Origin: Rheinheimera nanhaiensis E407-8
Lineage (GTDB): Bacteria; Pseudomonadota; Gammaproteobacteria; Enterobacterales; Alteromonadaceae
Reading direction: 5' to 3'
Length of the DNA stretch: 64,000 nucleotides
NCBI RefSeq assembly: GCF_000296695.1
Contig: NZ_BAFK01000004.1
Location: 62,001-126,000, forward strand
The stretch's first letter is position 1; each line of letters opens with the position of its first letter. A model generated the notes under the pieces. That model saw only the letters and a program-made list of their open reading frames with translations, was not told where the DNA came from and searched no databases. A program made the translations under genes and the position numbers. Positions 52,088 to 60,811 of the stretch are shown in pieces.

Positions 52088-55066
52088 TTACAGCGATCTC
52101 AGAAAAGCCAGCAGGGCCTCGCGCTCTTCGGTGGCTAAATTAACAAAACGGTTTTTAATCACTTCAGCCTCACCGCCGTGCCATAAAATGGCTTCGGTTA
52201 ACGTACGGGCGCGGCTGTCGTGCAAATAACCTACCGGCGTGCCGGCGGCGACGTATTTGGTATAACCAATACCCCACAGTGCCGGTGTACGCCACATGCT
52301 GCCTGTTGCCAGACCTTCGGCAAAGTTATCGGCCAGCTCTTCACCCATATCATGCAGCAGCAGGTCAGTGTAAGGCCGGATAGTTTGGTTACGTACTTCG
52401 TCAAAAGCTGAGCGGGCGCTGGTTTGTACTTCGCTGACATGGCAGGCATTACAGCGGATGGCTTTAAATACCTGCTCACCCTGCGCTATTTTAGCCGGTT
52501 CAACATCCAGATAGGCCATAGGTGACACGCCCTGTGGAAAACCACTAACCAAGCTGCGCTGTGCCGGTACGGCTAACAGCTGCAGATAGTTTGTCATTAA
52601 CTCAAGCGCTGCATCCGGCAAGCCGGGTTCCGCGCCGCTGGCCGCATCACAGTGTGCGGCACCGGCCAGGCAATCGCGGTTCGGGTAAACAGATGAGGTC
52701 ACCGACATATCCAGCAAGGCGGCATTGGCGACCTGGTGGCGCAGGCTGACTTTACTGGCCTTCCAACCATAGCGGCCTAACCGTACGTCGCCGGTTTCCG
52801 GATCATAGGCATAGTTAGCCGTGCCCAGAACCCCATCGGCATCAGGTGTGCTGCGCACCCGCGCTAAAATGGTGTCATCGGCAATCGCCTCAAGCAGCCC
52901 CATGCCGATTAATGGCTGAGCTGAGCGCACGGAGTAAACATCAGGTACCGGCCCTTCAAAAGCGATTTCAGGTTTACGCAGTTCAACCACAGTGCCATCA
53001 GCCAGTTGCACGTTCTTCGTGGTAAAACCGGCAACCACTGCCGCATTACCCCAGTTTTGCACTTCTCCTGTACTCGTTGAACGTGCATTCATTTGGATTG
53101 CCTGGCCGTAAATAGGGTGCGGCAGGTAGTTACCATTATTGTCAGTACCATGAGCGCCGACGCGTATTGCCATGGTATCCAGCCGTTGGTTTACTACTGT
53201 GGGGGCGACACTGCGGCCATTGCTGATGTGGCAGCCAAGGCAGGAAGACTGGCTAAAATGCTGCCCTTGCAGGTAGCGGCCCTCGTCATTGCGGTCGTTA
53301 CCGGCTTCGTTATGCTGGCCGGTCCATAAATTGGTATGTAACCAGCGGCGGCCTTCCATAAAGCGCTGGATATTTTGCATGCCGATATTGTTGTGTGGCT
53401 GCTGGAAAATAAAAGTGGCATTGTCGGCGTAATCGTAAGACACCGAGCCGAGGCCGCCCTGCAAAGTGCTGTCTGGCAGTGGCTCATTCATTAACCGCGG
53501 CTGCACACCGTACCAGGGACGCAGGCCCTGCCCCATGACATAGGTGAGCTCGTTGGTGTAATAACGAAAGCCGCCGTTGTCGCCAATGGCATCCATCACT
53601 TCACGGGTCGAGAAAAACGAACCGGTAAACTCAATCACATCGCCTTTTTTCAGTGCTCTTGCCGCCACGTTATTACCGTTTGGCACCAGCACGCCATCGG
53701 CATTGGCAGACAGCGCTCTGTGGCCGGGATAAGTATCAAACACCACGCTGCAGCCGTCATTCGCGCCGATAATGCCGTTATAACCGCTGTTGGGGTTTAG
53801 CAATACACCATTGGCTGGTTTTGGTACTACCGGACAGGGGGCGCCGTCAGTCAGATAAGTGGAGTCATCCAGTAAATCGCCGGGGCTCATCCAGCCAAAA
53901 CCGGTCACATTGGGCTCATCAAAACGCCGGACAAAAGAGTGGCCGCCGCCTTTTTGTGCCTGCTGATAATACTGATTAACGATAATTTTCGGTGCGCTAA
54001 CGCCTGCAACATTACTGTTATCAATAAATTCCACGCCCCAGGTGCGGTTTTTAAAGTAATTGGCAACAAAGTTTAAATGTGCGCCTGGCCCTTTATCGAC
54101 AGGGTTACCCTGAGCATCTACAGTTTCGTTTGGCCCGAAACCAATTTCGTTCCAATCTTCGCCGCGCTCGCGGGCATGACGCGATCGGCCCACCATACCA
54201 AACCGGGTAACCAGAGTACCGTCTGGCAGAGCAAAGCGCAGTGTTTCAACTGGCTCGGCCGGAGCTGGCAATGGCTGGCGGCCATTGCCACTTAGCGGAT
54301 AAGGCACATAGGAGGTATCCAGCACTGGCATAGAAGTGTCGCTACCCGGTGTTTTAAACTCAACCTCAAACAAAGAGTAACCATACTGAGTATGACGCTT
54401 GATACCTTGCAGGCGAATATAGCGGGCATAGATATCCAGATTAAAGAATTCTTCCGTGCCGCCCTGAGCGCCGGTGATATAACGCAGCTGATACCAGTTT
54501 TCCGCATCGTCAGAAATATAAATGGCATATTCTTCAGCGTAGGCGTTTTCCCAGTACAGCTTGATATAACCAATCGCGGTTTTACTACCAAAGTCAAACT
54601 GTATCCAGGCATTGTCGGCGTCGGCATCATTACCCCAGTCGCTTGCCCAGCGGCTGGTTAAATCACCGTCAATAGCCTTATCTGCCGTGTGGTTGGCATT
54701 TTCATCACCGGATGAGCTTGCGATCATACTGCCAATCGATTGAGCCTGATTGCTTTTATTGTACGTTGCAGCCAGCCTTAACTCAGCTGGTGGTGGCGGT
54801 AACGATGGACCATCCGGTCTGGGCAGTGGTTTAACGTTCGCATCAGGTGCTGGTTCAAATGCCGGTTCCGGTAGTGCTTCTGCCGGAGGTGGTATCCCCA
54901 CTGGCGGTGGTGTTACAACGGGTGGCGTTGCAACCGGCGGCGTACCATCTGCACTCTCGCTGCTACCACCACAGGCCGACACAGCGAGTGCCAGTATGGA
55001 GACCAGCAACCAAGCCAACACGTTGCTGCTATTGGCAGCAACTTTTACATAGAAGCGAATGCTCAT
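52088..55066 (-). CDS. Discoidin-domain dihaem c-type lipoprotein
   Basis: A 992-residue exported protein. A signal region ends in a lipobox-like LAVSACGGSS, so it is probably a lipoprotein. A Pro-rich spacer (about 35-75) leads to a discoidin/F5-8C-type domain (about 85-235). The C-terminal half resembles dihaem oxidoreductases of the DUF1111/cytochrome c peroxidase group, with haem motifs CLGCH (609-613) and CNACH (872-876). The start at 55066 has AGGG 8 bases upstream. It may oxidise or bind a surface substrate outside the inner membrane. The fusion of a carbohydrate-type binding domain with dihaem cytochrome is unusual. Confidence 0.8.
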   Translation of the reverse strand: MSIRFYVKVAANSSNVLAWLLVSILALAVSACGGSSESADGTPPVATPPVVTPPPVGIPPPAEALPEPAFEPAPDANVKPLPRPDGPSLPPPPAELRLAATYNKSNQAQSIGSMIASSSGDENANHTADKAIDGDLTSRWASDWGNDADADNAWIQFDFGSKTAIGYIKLYWENAYAEEYAIYISDDAENWYQLRYITGAQGGTEEFFNLDIYARYIRLQGIKRHTQYGYSLFEVEFKTPGSDTSMPVLDTSYVPYPLSGNGRQPLPAPAEPVETLRFALPDGTLVTRFGMVGRSRHARERGEDWNEIGFGPNETVDAQGNPVDKGPGAHLNFVANYFKNRTWGVEFIDNSNVAGVSAPKIIVNQYYQQAQKGGGHSFVRRFDEPNVTGFGWMSPGDLLDDSTYLTDGAPCPVVPKPANGVLLNPNSGYNGIIGANDGCSVVFDTYPGHRALSANADGVLVPNGNNVAARALKKGDVIEFTGSFFSTREVMDAIGDNGGFRYYTNELTYVMGQGLRPWYGVQPRLMNEPLPDSTLQGGLGSVSYDYADNATFIFQQPHNNIGMQNIQRFMEGRRWLHTNLWTGQHNEAGNDRNDEGRYLQGQHFSQSSCLGCHISNGRSVAPTVVNQRLDTMAIRVGAHGTDNNGNYLPHPIYGQAIQMNARSTSTGEVQNWGNAAVVAGFTTKNVQLADGTVVELRKPEIAFEGPVPDVYSVRSAQPLIGMGLLEAIADDTILARVRSTPDADGVLGTANYAYDPETGDVRLGRYGWKASKVSLRHQVANAALLDMSVTSSVYPNRDCLAGAAHCDAASGAEPGLPDAALELMTNYLQLLAVPAQRSLVSGFPQGVSPMAYLDVEPAKIAQGEQVFKAIRCNACHVSEVQTSARSAFDEVRNQTIRPYTDLLLHDMGEELADNFAEGLATGSMWRTPALWGIGYTKYVAAGTPVGYLHDSRARTLTEAILWHGGEAEVIKNRFVNLATEEREALLAFLRSL

Positions 55067-55186
55067 AACAATTACCCTAAAGTAGACACATATTATGTTA
55101 AGTAACAACGTGCAGCCCAACTATGAAGCAACAGCATAAAGTTTTATGTAATTAATTGTTTAGCCGGTGTTTTATCCACAGCGATT

Positions 55187-55238
55187 AAGCCCGGGCCGGA
55201 TCACATTTATTAGTTAAGTGAGCTACCCGGGCAGGCTT
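55187..55238. repeat. AAGCCCGGG...CCCGGGCAGGCTT inverted repeat
   Basis: Arms at 55187-55195 and 55226-55238 flank a 30-base loop in the 260-bp gap between pirin and the dihaem gene. The pairing has one bulge. It may end pirin transcription; no other element is recognised in this gap. Confidence 0.4.
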
Positions 55239-55326
55239 ATTTCTCGGGATTCAAATCAATGCTGTCAGGATCTGAATGACATAAAGCCTTTTTGCTTGTT
55301 GAGCTACGCTATTACTGTGCCTAAGC

Positions 55327-56256
55327 TTAATATTCTTTATTTGCTCCCGGTAAGGGGATAAATTCGTCTTCGTCACCGGGTACAATTGGGAATTTACCTT
55401 CGACCCAATCACGCTTTGCCTGCTCGATGCGCTCTTTGCGACTGGATATGAAGTTCCACTCCATATAGCGTTTTGATATTTTCTCGCCACCGATCAGTAC
55501 TATGGTTGTTGGTTGTAGCGCAGTAACTGTAACGCCATCTGCATCAGATAAAATAATCATCTGCTTTTCAGAATATTGACGTTCTCTAATTTTCAGCTCG
55601 CCATTTGCAATATATAAACCCCGCTCAGACTCATTTGGTAGTTCAAGTGTCTGGCCCGGCAGCAGTTGTGCTTCCAAATACAGCGTTCTGTAGAACTCTT
55701 TTACCGGGGAGACCACCCCATAAGCGCGACCGATAAGAACCCTGACAGGCACGCCATTTACCGCGACAGAAGGTATCTTGTCAGCTGGGTAATGATGAAA
55801 CTCCGGCTCCATTTCTTCTGAAGCTTCGGGCAAGGCCATCCACAGTTGAAAACCATACAGTCCGCGCGATTGCTGTATTCTGTCCGGTGCCTCCCGCTCC
55901 GAGTGCACAATACCTTTGCCTGCAACCATCAGGTTTATAGCCCCGGGGGTTATTTTTTTAAAAGTCCCCAAAGAGTCTTTATGTAACACTTCCCCGTCAA
56001 ACAAATAAGTAACAGTAGCTAAATTTACATGTGGGTGAGGACGAACATTAATACCTGAACCCGGCGGGAGCATTGCCGGCCCCATTTCGTCGAAGAATAC
56101 CCAAGGCCCGACGCTACGCCTTTCCATAACAGGTAAACACCGATTGACAGTAAAACCACCTAAATCTTTAAGCTTGGGTTGTACAACAAGCTCAATGGCA
56201 GCACACTCCTCCACCGCCTGACATCGTGTTTCAAGTTCTAGTTGTTCAATACTCAC
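55327..56256 (-). CDS. Pirin-family protein
   Basis: A 309-residue bicupin. The N-terminal cupin has metal ligands in RPHPHVNLATVTYLFDG and GIVHSERE (two His, a His and a Glu). Bacterial pirins include quercetinases and redox-sensitive regulators. The start has AAGAGGTAAAC. A RidA-like remnant and the shared island motif lie upstream on the same strand. The neighbours are redox enzymes, so a role in oxidative or phenolic stress is likely by context only. Confidence 0.88.
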   Translation of the reverse strand: MSIEQLELETRCQAVEECAAIELVVQPKLKDLGGFTVNRCLPVMERRSVGPWVFFDEMGPAMLPPGSGINVRPHPHVNLATVTYLFDGEVLHKDSLGTFKKITPGAINLMVAGKGIVHSEREAPDRIQQSRGLYGFQLWMALPEASEEMEPEFHHYPADKIPSVAVNGVPVRVLIGRAYGVVSPVKEFYRTLYLEAQLLPGQTLELPNESERGLYIANGELKIRERQYSEKQMIILSDADGVTVTALQPTTIVLIGGEKISKRYMEWNFISSRKERIEQAKRDWVEGKFPIVPGDEDEFIPLPGANKEY

Positions 56257-56324
56257 AGCGTTTACCTCTTATGTATGGTGGCAATTCAATGGCAACCTGC
56301 TCACAGGTTAGTTTCCTTAAGCGG

Positions 56325-56371
56325 CTATTTTGGTGCAATGGCTTTAACGCTGATTTCAATCAGTTGCTCTG
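56325..56371 (-). pseudogene. C-terminal scrap of a RidA-like gene
   Basis: The minus strand reads PEQLIEISVKAIAPK then a stop, which looks like the last strand of a Rid-family (YjgF) protein. A stop codon directly precedes it, so no intact gene exists. It sits between the shared motif and the pirin start, as if a former RidA-pirin operon had lost its first gene. The fragment is short, so this is tentative. Confidence 0.35.
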
Positions 56372-56469
56372 GTTAGCTTGTCAAAAAAGTTGACACGGTC
56401 TGGAATAATGCTGCCAGCAAGCCATGGGAAGCACAGGTAGTAAATCTACTAAACCTGGAAGCGAAATAA

Positions 56470-56490
56470 ACCTATACATAGGCATAGGTT
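56470..56490. promoter_or_regulatory. Shared island motif, copy 3 (pirin promoter region)
   Basis: ACCTATACATAGGCATAGGTT is the most complete copy; AAACCTAT and ATAGGTTT form an 8-bp inverted repeat around ACATAGGC. It is 214 bp upstream of pirin. The remaining bases between LLM and pirin genes hold no gene. Confidence 0.6.
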
Positions 56491-56614
56491 TATTGCATCG
56501 AATGGAAAATGCCCGGCTGGAAACTTGCGTACTGTGATTACTCAATAACGGGAAAACCGGACAACTATCCTGAGCAATCCGGTGGTTAAAGAGGTCGTCT
56601 TGTTCTAACCTTCT

Positions 56615-57559
56615 TCAGTTGAAATCTGGCAAAAGTTCTTCGGCCAACCGTTTCAATGTGGCTTCGACGTCCGTGGTGTTAAAACGAAGATTCAATCCTA
56701 CATGGTTTATGCCAATCTGCTGCAGCTGTCTCAAATAGGAACGCAGGGCATTAACACCCGAGCTAAAGCCCAGATGTATCGGCCGCGGTGCGGCATTAGG
56801 GTTTTCCTGCAAATCAATATACAGCGATTGCATGGCCGGCTTATCCACAATACCGGCTTCGTCCATGCGCTTGCGCCAGTCAGTGATAATGGCCGCCTGG
56901 GCGTCGATGCGTCGCGGATATGTTATCCAACCATCGCCATTGCGTGCGAGCCAGTCGGGGCTCTGCCGGCTGGAGCCCGTGATCAAAAGTGGCAAAGTTC
57001 CCGCTGCCGGCTTGGGGAGAAGGTCGATACCACGGCCCGGGCTCCCGAACGCATTAGTAAAGCCCTGAGTGTTGCTCCAGGATTCACGGATATACTCAAT
57101 GCTGGCACGAAAGCTTTCCCCGCGGCTTTCAAACGGACGGTTAAATGCAGGGTATTCTTCCGGGCGATCACCGGAAGCAACCCCTAACAATATGCGCCCG
57201 CCAGACAGCACATCAGCACTGGCGGCCGCCTTGGCCACATGGGCCGGGTGTCGTAGCGGCAAAACAATGCTTGATACGCCAAGCGCTATCCGGCTGGTGT
57301 TGCCCGCTAAATATCCCAGGTAGACAAAAGGATCGAATAACTGCCCTGCGTCGCCGAATGTCGGAACATTGAACGGCACATCACGCAGCCATACCGCGCT
57401 AAACCCCAACTCTTCTACCAATTGCACCCGCTGTAAATGCTGCTGCATGGTCGGAACTGCAGTATACGCATGATTTTCAATCGGAACGAAAATACCCAGG
57501 CTAAGGCGCCCTGGCTTAAATGTTTCGTTATAGGCTTTGTTAATTGCCTGAAAACTCAT
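56615..57559 (-). CDS. LLM-class flavin-dependent oxidoreductase
   Basis: A 314-residue luciferase-like monooxygenase fold protein (bacterial luciferase family TIM barrel) using reduced FMN or F420. LGFSAVWLRDVPFNVPTFGD near residue 50 and LGVASGDRPEEYPAFN near 130 are typical. The start at 57559 follows TTGGAGGAAAGT; a TTG four codons upstream overlaps that site. The MDR reductase gene is 32 bp upstream in the same direction, then a monooxygenase, so the three form an operon. The substrate is unknown. Confidence 0.85.
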   Translation of the reverse strand: MSFQAINKAYNETFKPGRLSLGIFVPIENHAYTAVPTMQQHLQRVQLVEELGFSAVWLRDVPFNVPTFGDAGQLFDPFVYLGYLAGNTSRIALGVSSIVLPLRHPAHVAKAAASADVLSGGRILLGVASGDRPEEYPAFNRPFESRGESFRASIEYIRESWSNTQGFTNAFGSPGRGIDLLPKPAAGTLPLLITGSSRQSPDWLARNGDGWITYPRRIDAQAAIITDWRKRMDEAGIVDKPAMQSLYIDLQENPNAAPRPIHLGFSSGVNALRSYLRQLQQIGINHVGLNLRFNTTDVEATLKRLAEELLPDFN

Positions 57560-57591
57560 ACTTTCCTCCAATTATCATCAGGTCTTCAGTA

Positions 57592-58596
57592 TTAAAAGCC
57601 CGATAAAACGACCTTACCTATAGTTTTACCCGCTTCCAGCAGCTGATGCCCTTTTCTGATACTCTCGGCACTCATCGGCCCAAGTATTTCGCTCAGAGTC
57701 GGCTTTATCTCGCCCGCATCGACAAGTTCGCTGACTCTTTTTAATAAAGCGTGTTGCTTAGCCATGTCTTCAGTCTGGAACATCGACCTTGTAAACATGA
57801 ACTCCCAATGAAAACTCAGTGACTTCAGTTTCATTTTGGATATGTCCAACGCACCCGGGTCATCAATCATGGCGATTTGTCCCCTGGCTGGCATCAGCTC
57901 GACTAAAGGCGCAAAATGTAAATCGGAGCGTGTCAGGGCAGCCACATACTTGGGGGTTTTACCCAGCAGTGAAAGTTGCTCTTTCATTGATTGGCTGTGA
58001 TCGATAACATCATCGGCACCCAGGTCTAAACTCCATTGTTGTGTTTCAGGTCTTGAAGCGGTGGCAATAACATGCAGCCTGGTCAGTTTCTTTGCCAGCT
58101 GAATAAGCGCAGAGCCAACACCGCCTGCCCCGCCAACCACCAGCAACGTCTCACCTTCGCCGCCCCCCTCGGGTATTCTGAAGCTGTCAAACAATAACTC
58201 CCAAGCCGTTATACTGGTTAAAGGCAGAGAAGCTGCTTCTTCAAACGAAAGGCTCCTTGGTTTAGGCCCCACTATCCTTTCATCTACCAGATGAAACTCA
58301 GCATTTGTGCCCGGCCGGCTAATATCGCCGGCATAGAACACCTCATCGCCGGGTTGAAATAACGTAACTTCAGCACCGACTGCTTCGACCACGCCGGCGG
58401 CATCATAACCAAGAATACGATGACCAGACTCAGGCACACCGTTACGACGCACCTTGGTATCTACCGGATTGATTGATACGGCTTTGACTGCAACCAACAG
58501 ATCACGTGGACCTTGTGTGGGTTTTGGCACATCAAAAGCAACCAGCGCATCCGGATTGTCAGCCGGAAGATATTCTGAGAAACCTACAGCTTTCAT
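57592..58596 (-). CDS. Zinc-type MDR alcohol dehydrogenase-like reductase (quinone reductase group)
   Basis: A 334-residue medium-chain dehydrogenase/reductase. The NADPH loop is VVGGAGGVGSALIQ near residue 155, and SINPVDTKVRRNG near 41 is typical of zinc-independent quinone or enone reductases. The structural-zinc cysteines are absent. It likely reduces quinones or unsaturated carbonyls. Its start overlaps the monooxygenase stop by 4 bp and the LLM gene follows. Confidence 0.85.
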   Translation of the reverse strand: MKAVGFSEYLPADNPDALVAFDVPKPTQGPRDLLVAVKAVSINPVDTKVRRNGVPESGHRILGYDAAGVVEAVGAEVTLFQPGDEVFYAGDISRPGTNAEFHLVDERIVGPKPRSLSFEEAASLPLTSITAWELLFDSFRIPEGGGEGETLLVVGGAGGVGSALIQLAKKLTRLHVIATASRPETQQWSLDLGADDVIDHSQSMKEQLSLLGKTPKYVAALTRSDLHFAPLVELMPARGQIAMIDDPGALDISKMKLKSLSFHWEFMFTRSMFQTEDMAKQHALLKRVSELVDAGEIKPTLSEILGPMSAESIRKGHQLLEAGKTIGKVVLSGF

Positions 58597-58904
58597 TTTT
58601 CACCTCCGGTTGATGTTAGTGCTGCGTTAAAGTGAAACACCTCCACCTCGCCTGTTATAAAAGGCATCAGTGCATTAATAAACATCTGATGTGCTTTACT
58701 GGGCTCGAAAAGCTCCACATGGTCTGCATAGCTGCGCCATTTCACCAGCAAACTGATGCGGGACGGATCTTCAATCTCCCGGCTAATGATGTGCGATTGA
58801 TAACCTTCAGCTTGTTCAACATAGGTTTTCACGTCGGCAAAAGTATTAAAGAAAGCTTTGTGTTGCTCAGGCGCAACGTGAAAACGGGCAATTTCGATAA
58901 CCAT
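58593..58904 (-). CDS. Antibiotic biosynthesis monooxygenase (ABM)-family protein
   Basis: A 103-residue dimeric ferredoxin-like fold protein. VIEIARFHVAPEQHKAFF and YQSHIISREIEDPSRISLLVKWRS are typical of ABM proteins such as quinol monooxygenases. It heads the ABM-MDR-LLM operon. An AT-rich palindromic region like the ArsR operators lies upstream (59017), so the divergently placed ArsR may control this operon as well as itself. Confidence 0.82.
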   Translation of the reverse strand: MVIEIARFHVAPEQHKAFFNTFADVKTYVEQAEGYQSHIISREIEDPSRISLLVKWRSYADHVELFEPSKAHQMFINALMPFITGEVEVFHFNAALTSTGGEK

Positions 58905-59016
58905 TTATTTTTCCTCCGGGCGTAAGACGCCGTTAAACGGTGACACCGATGGTATACAGCACAACTTCACGGAAACTCTCTGGTCCGGGATCTGAAGTCA
59001 TTGCCTGCCAACCAAT

Positions 59017-59048
59017 CTATATATTTGCATATAGATATTTATCGATGC
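59017..59048. promoter_or_regulatory. AT-rich palindromic operator upstream of the ABM operon
   Basis: CTATATATTTGCATATAG (59017-59034) is a near palindrome and is followed by ATATTTATCGAT. Similar ATATCGATATAT-type sequences lie upstream of arsR (59385) and of the NADPH reductase (60694), pointing to a common repressor. Confidence 0.55.
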
Positions 59049-59057
59049 ATTTAGTCC

Positions 59058-59081
59058 AAAAAAAGAGCTGTATCACAACTC
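59058..59081 (-). terminator. Terminator overlapping the arsR stop codon
   Basis: On the minus strand GAGTTGT-GAT-ACAGCTC (with one G-U pair) is followed by TTTTTTT. The stem includes the TGA of arsR. A near-identical hairpin with the same T-run is at 60727-60750. Confidence 0.7.
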
Positions 59082-59381
59082 TTTACCAAGGAGCTCAATC
59101 AGTTTTTTGATATTCGCTTCATTTCGCTTGTAGTAGGTCCATCCCCCCATCCGTTTGGAGGTAACCAGGCCTGCGCGTTGCAGCGAAGCCAAATACGTCG
59201 ATGTCGTCGACTGGCTTAATCCAACGCCCTCCTGGATGCTTCCAACACAGACACCATCAAGAGTGACATCACCTTCATCCTGCGGCGGAAAATGCTTCTC
59301 CGGCTCCCGCAGGTTCTGCAGTATTGCTAATCGTGTGGGATTACCTAACGCTTTAAATACTTCTACTATGTTCATGCTCAT
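59073..59381 (-). CDS. ArsR-family transcriptional repressor
   Basis: A 102-residue winged-helix repressor. The recognition helix region is VGLSQSTTSTYLASLQRAGLV (about 54-74), followed by the wing ...GGWTYYKRNE. The sequence contains a single cysteine in VCVGSIQEG near residue 46, a possible thiol sensor. Metal-binding CxC motifs of true arsenic sensors are missing, so it more likely senses electrophiles. It is in the same direction as, and upstream of, the ABM operon. Its own promoter holds ATATCG operators. Confidence 0.88.
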   Translation of the reverse strand: MSMNIVEVFKALGNPTRLAILQNLREPEKHFPPQDEGDVTLDGVCVGSIQEGVGLSQSTTSTYLASLQRAGLVTSKRMGGWTYYKRNEANIKKLIELLGKEL

Positions 59382-59384
59382 GAT

Positions 59385-59419
59385 TATATCGCTATATCTA
59401 TAAATGTCAATATGGATTT
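59385..59419. promoter_or_regulatory. arsR promoter with ATATCG operator repeats
   Basis: TATATCGCTATATCTATA is followed by AAATGTCAATATGGAT. The latter string recurs almost exactly at 60860-60876 (AAATGTCAATATAGAT), where no gene remains. Confidence 0.6.
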
Positions 59420-59481
59420 ATCGTCTGCCAAACTATTTGCATTACCCATATAAACACATGTTTATAGGTTATGCATCATCT

Positions 59482-59695
59482 TCAGCCTGCAGCAAACTCA
59501 CGAATTATGCTGTTAATGGTGTTTTTGCCCCCCGGTACCATCCGTGTATTGTCCTTAAAGAACAGCGGGTTGTCCACACCAGCAAAGCCAGCATCTGCAG
59601 AACGCTTAAATACAAAGACAGTTTTTGCCCGATACGCTTCAATCACCGGCATAGCGTAAACTGGGCTACCTGCCTAGACACCGAGCCGGATTAAC
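59482..59695 (-). pseudogene. pntB: C-terminal remnant of NAD(P) transhydrogenase subunit beta
   Basis: The minus strand reads VNPA, then after a frameshift GSPVYAMPVIEAYRAK, VFVFKRSADAGFAGVDNPLF and FKDNTRMVPGGKNTI, ending at a stop. This matches the conserved C-terminus of PntB (AGVxNPLFFKxNTxM). The rest of the gene is absent and there is an in-frame stop next to the frameshift, so it is a dead fragment, between arsR and the reductase gene. Confidence 0.8.
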
Positions 59696-59708
59696 TCCAC
59701 AGGAGCCA

Positions 59709-60671
59709 TTAAGCGGTTACATCGATGGCAATCTTGCCGCGTAAACCATTGGATTTCTGCTCCAGCCTGGCATGCGCCTGGCCAATTTCCGCCAGCGGAT
59801 AGGTAGCGCCAACCACCGGCTTGAGCAGCCCTCTGTCGACCAAACGCGCTAAGTCATCCAGCTTGCCCCGGTTCTGACGGGTGAAGACAAAGTGATAACT
59901 GGCATTGCGACCCCAGGCTTCAATCAGGTTCTGCGGCGTGGCAATGTCAACGATGCTGACAACCCGACCCAGTTGCGCCAGCACTAACGGGCTTTTTTGC
60001 AGCGTATCGCCACCGATGGTATCCAGTACCACATCCACACCTTTACCATCTGTTGCTTCAAGCACCGCTGCAACGTAATCGGTTTGCTTGTAGTCGATGG
60101 CGACATCTGCGCCCAAGCCTTTTACAAACCCGGCGTTTTGTGAAGACACTGTCGTGATCACCCGCGCCCCCGCCGCTTTCGCTATCTGAATGGCAATATG
60201 CCCCACACCGCCGGCACCGCCATGCACTAAAATGGTTTCTCCCACCTGCAAATTAACCCGCGTAATCAGGGCTTCCCACACCGTGCCACCCACCAGGCTC
60301 AGCGCCGCAGCTTCCAGGTGTGTCAGTGAACGCGGTTTAAGCCCTACGATGGCTTCATTGGCGACATGATATTCGGCGTAACTGCCATCGCCGTTGAAGA
60401 TTTCCGGGGTGTACCACACTTCATCACCGGGCTTAAATGCCGTTACACCAGGGCCGACTGCTTCTACTACGCCTGACACGTCGTGTCCGGTAATCGCCGG
60501 CAGTGGCACGTACTCTTTGTAGTCACCACGCCGCACCTGATAGTCCAACGGGTTAACAGAGGTCGCATGCACCTTGACTAAAACCTGGCCCTCACCTGCT
60601 ACTGGTTTGGCCAGCGCAACTTCACGGAAACTCTCAGGTCCACCGAAGGAATCTAAAATCATTGCTCGCAT
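59709..60671 (-). CDS. NADP-dependent MDR oxidoreductase (quinone reductase-like)
   Basis: A 320-residue zinc-less medium-chain reductase. The NADPH loop is [17 protein letters not shown] near residue 145, with [20 protein letters not shown] near 40 and [14 protein letters not shown]. It probably reduces quinones or enals. Among close starts, the ATG at 60671 gives [13 protein letters not shown], typical of the family; a GTG three codons upstream is possible. The ATATCGATATAT operator region begins about 25 bp before the start, so ArsR may repress it. Confidence 0.88.
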   Translation of the reverse strand: MRAMILDSFGGPESFREVALAKPVAGEGQVLVKVHATSVNPLDYQVRRGDYKEYVPLPAITGHDVSGVVEAVGPGVTAFKPGDEVWYTPEIFNGDGSYAEYHVANEAIVGLKPRSLTHLEAAALSLVGGTVWEALITRVNLQVGETILVHGGAGGVGHIAIQIAKAAGARVITTVSSQNAGFVKGLGADVAIDYKQTDYVAAVLEATDGKGVDVVLDTIGGDTLQKSPLVLAQLGRVVSIVDIATPQNLIEAWGRNASYHFVFTRQNRGKLDDLARLVDRGLLKPVVGATYPLAEIGQAHARLEQKSNGLRGKIAIDVTA

Positions 60672-60693
60672 ATTTTTCACCCACTTACAAATT

Positions 60694-60719
60694 TATATAT
60701 CGACATATATCGATATATG
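60694..60719. promoter_or_regulatory. ArsR-type operator upstream of the NADP oxidoreductase
   Basis: TATATATCGACATATATCGATATATG contains two TATATCGA-type units and lies 23 bp before the start codon. The pattern is shared with the arsR promoter. The sequence is written here only as its key repeat, TATATCGA and CGATATATG. Confidence 0.6.
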
Positions 60720-60726
60720 TAGTTTT

Positions 60727-60750
60727 AAAAAAAGAGTTGCCTCACAACTC
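60727..60750 (-). terminator. Orphan terminator, twin of the arsR terminator
   Basis: On the minus strand GAGTTG-TGAGG-CAACTC is followed by TTTTTTT. No gene ends here. It closely resembles the arsR terminator at 59058 and lies 60 bp from a copy of the arsR promoter, as if an arsR gene between them had been deleted. Confidence 0.6.
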
Positions 60751-60811
60751 CCAACGTTTTCCTGCATGCCAGTGACATAAAGCTGCCAATATCTGCGCAC
60801 ACCGTCAAAAT

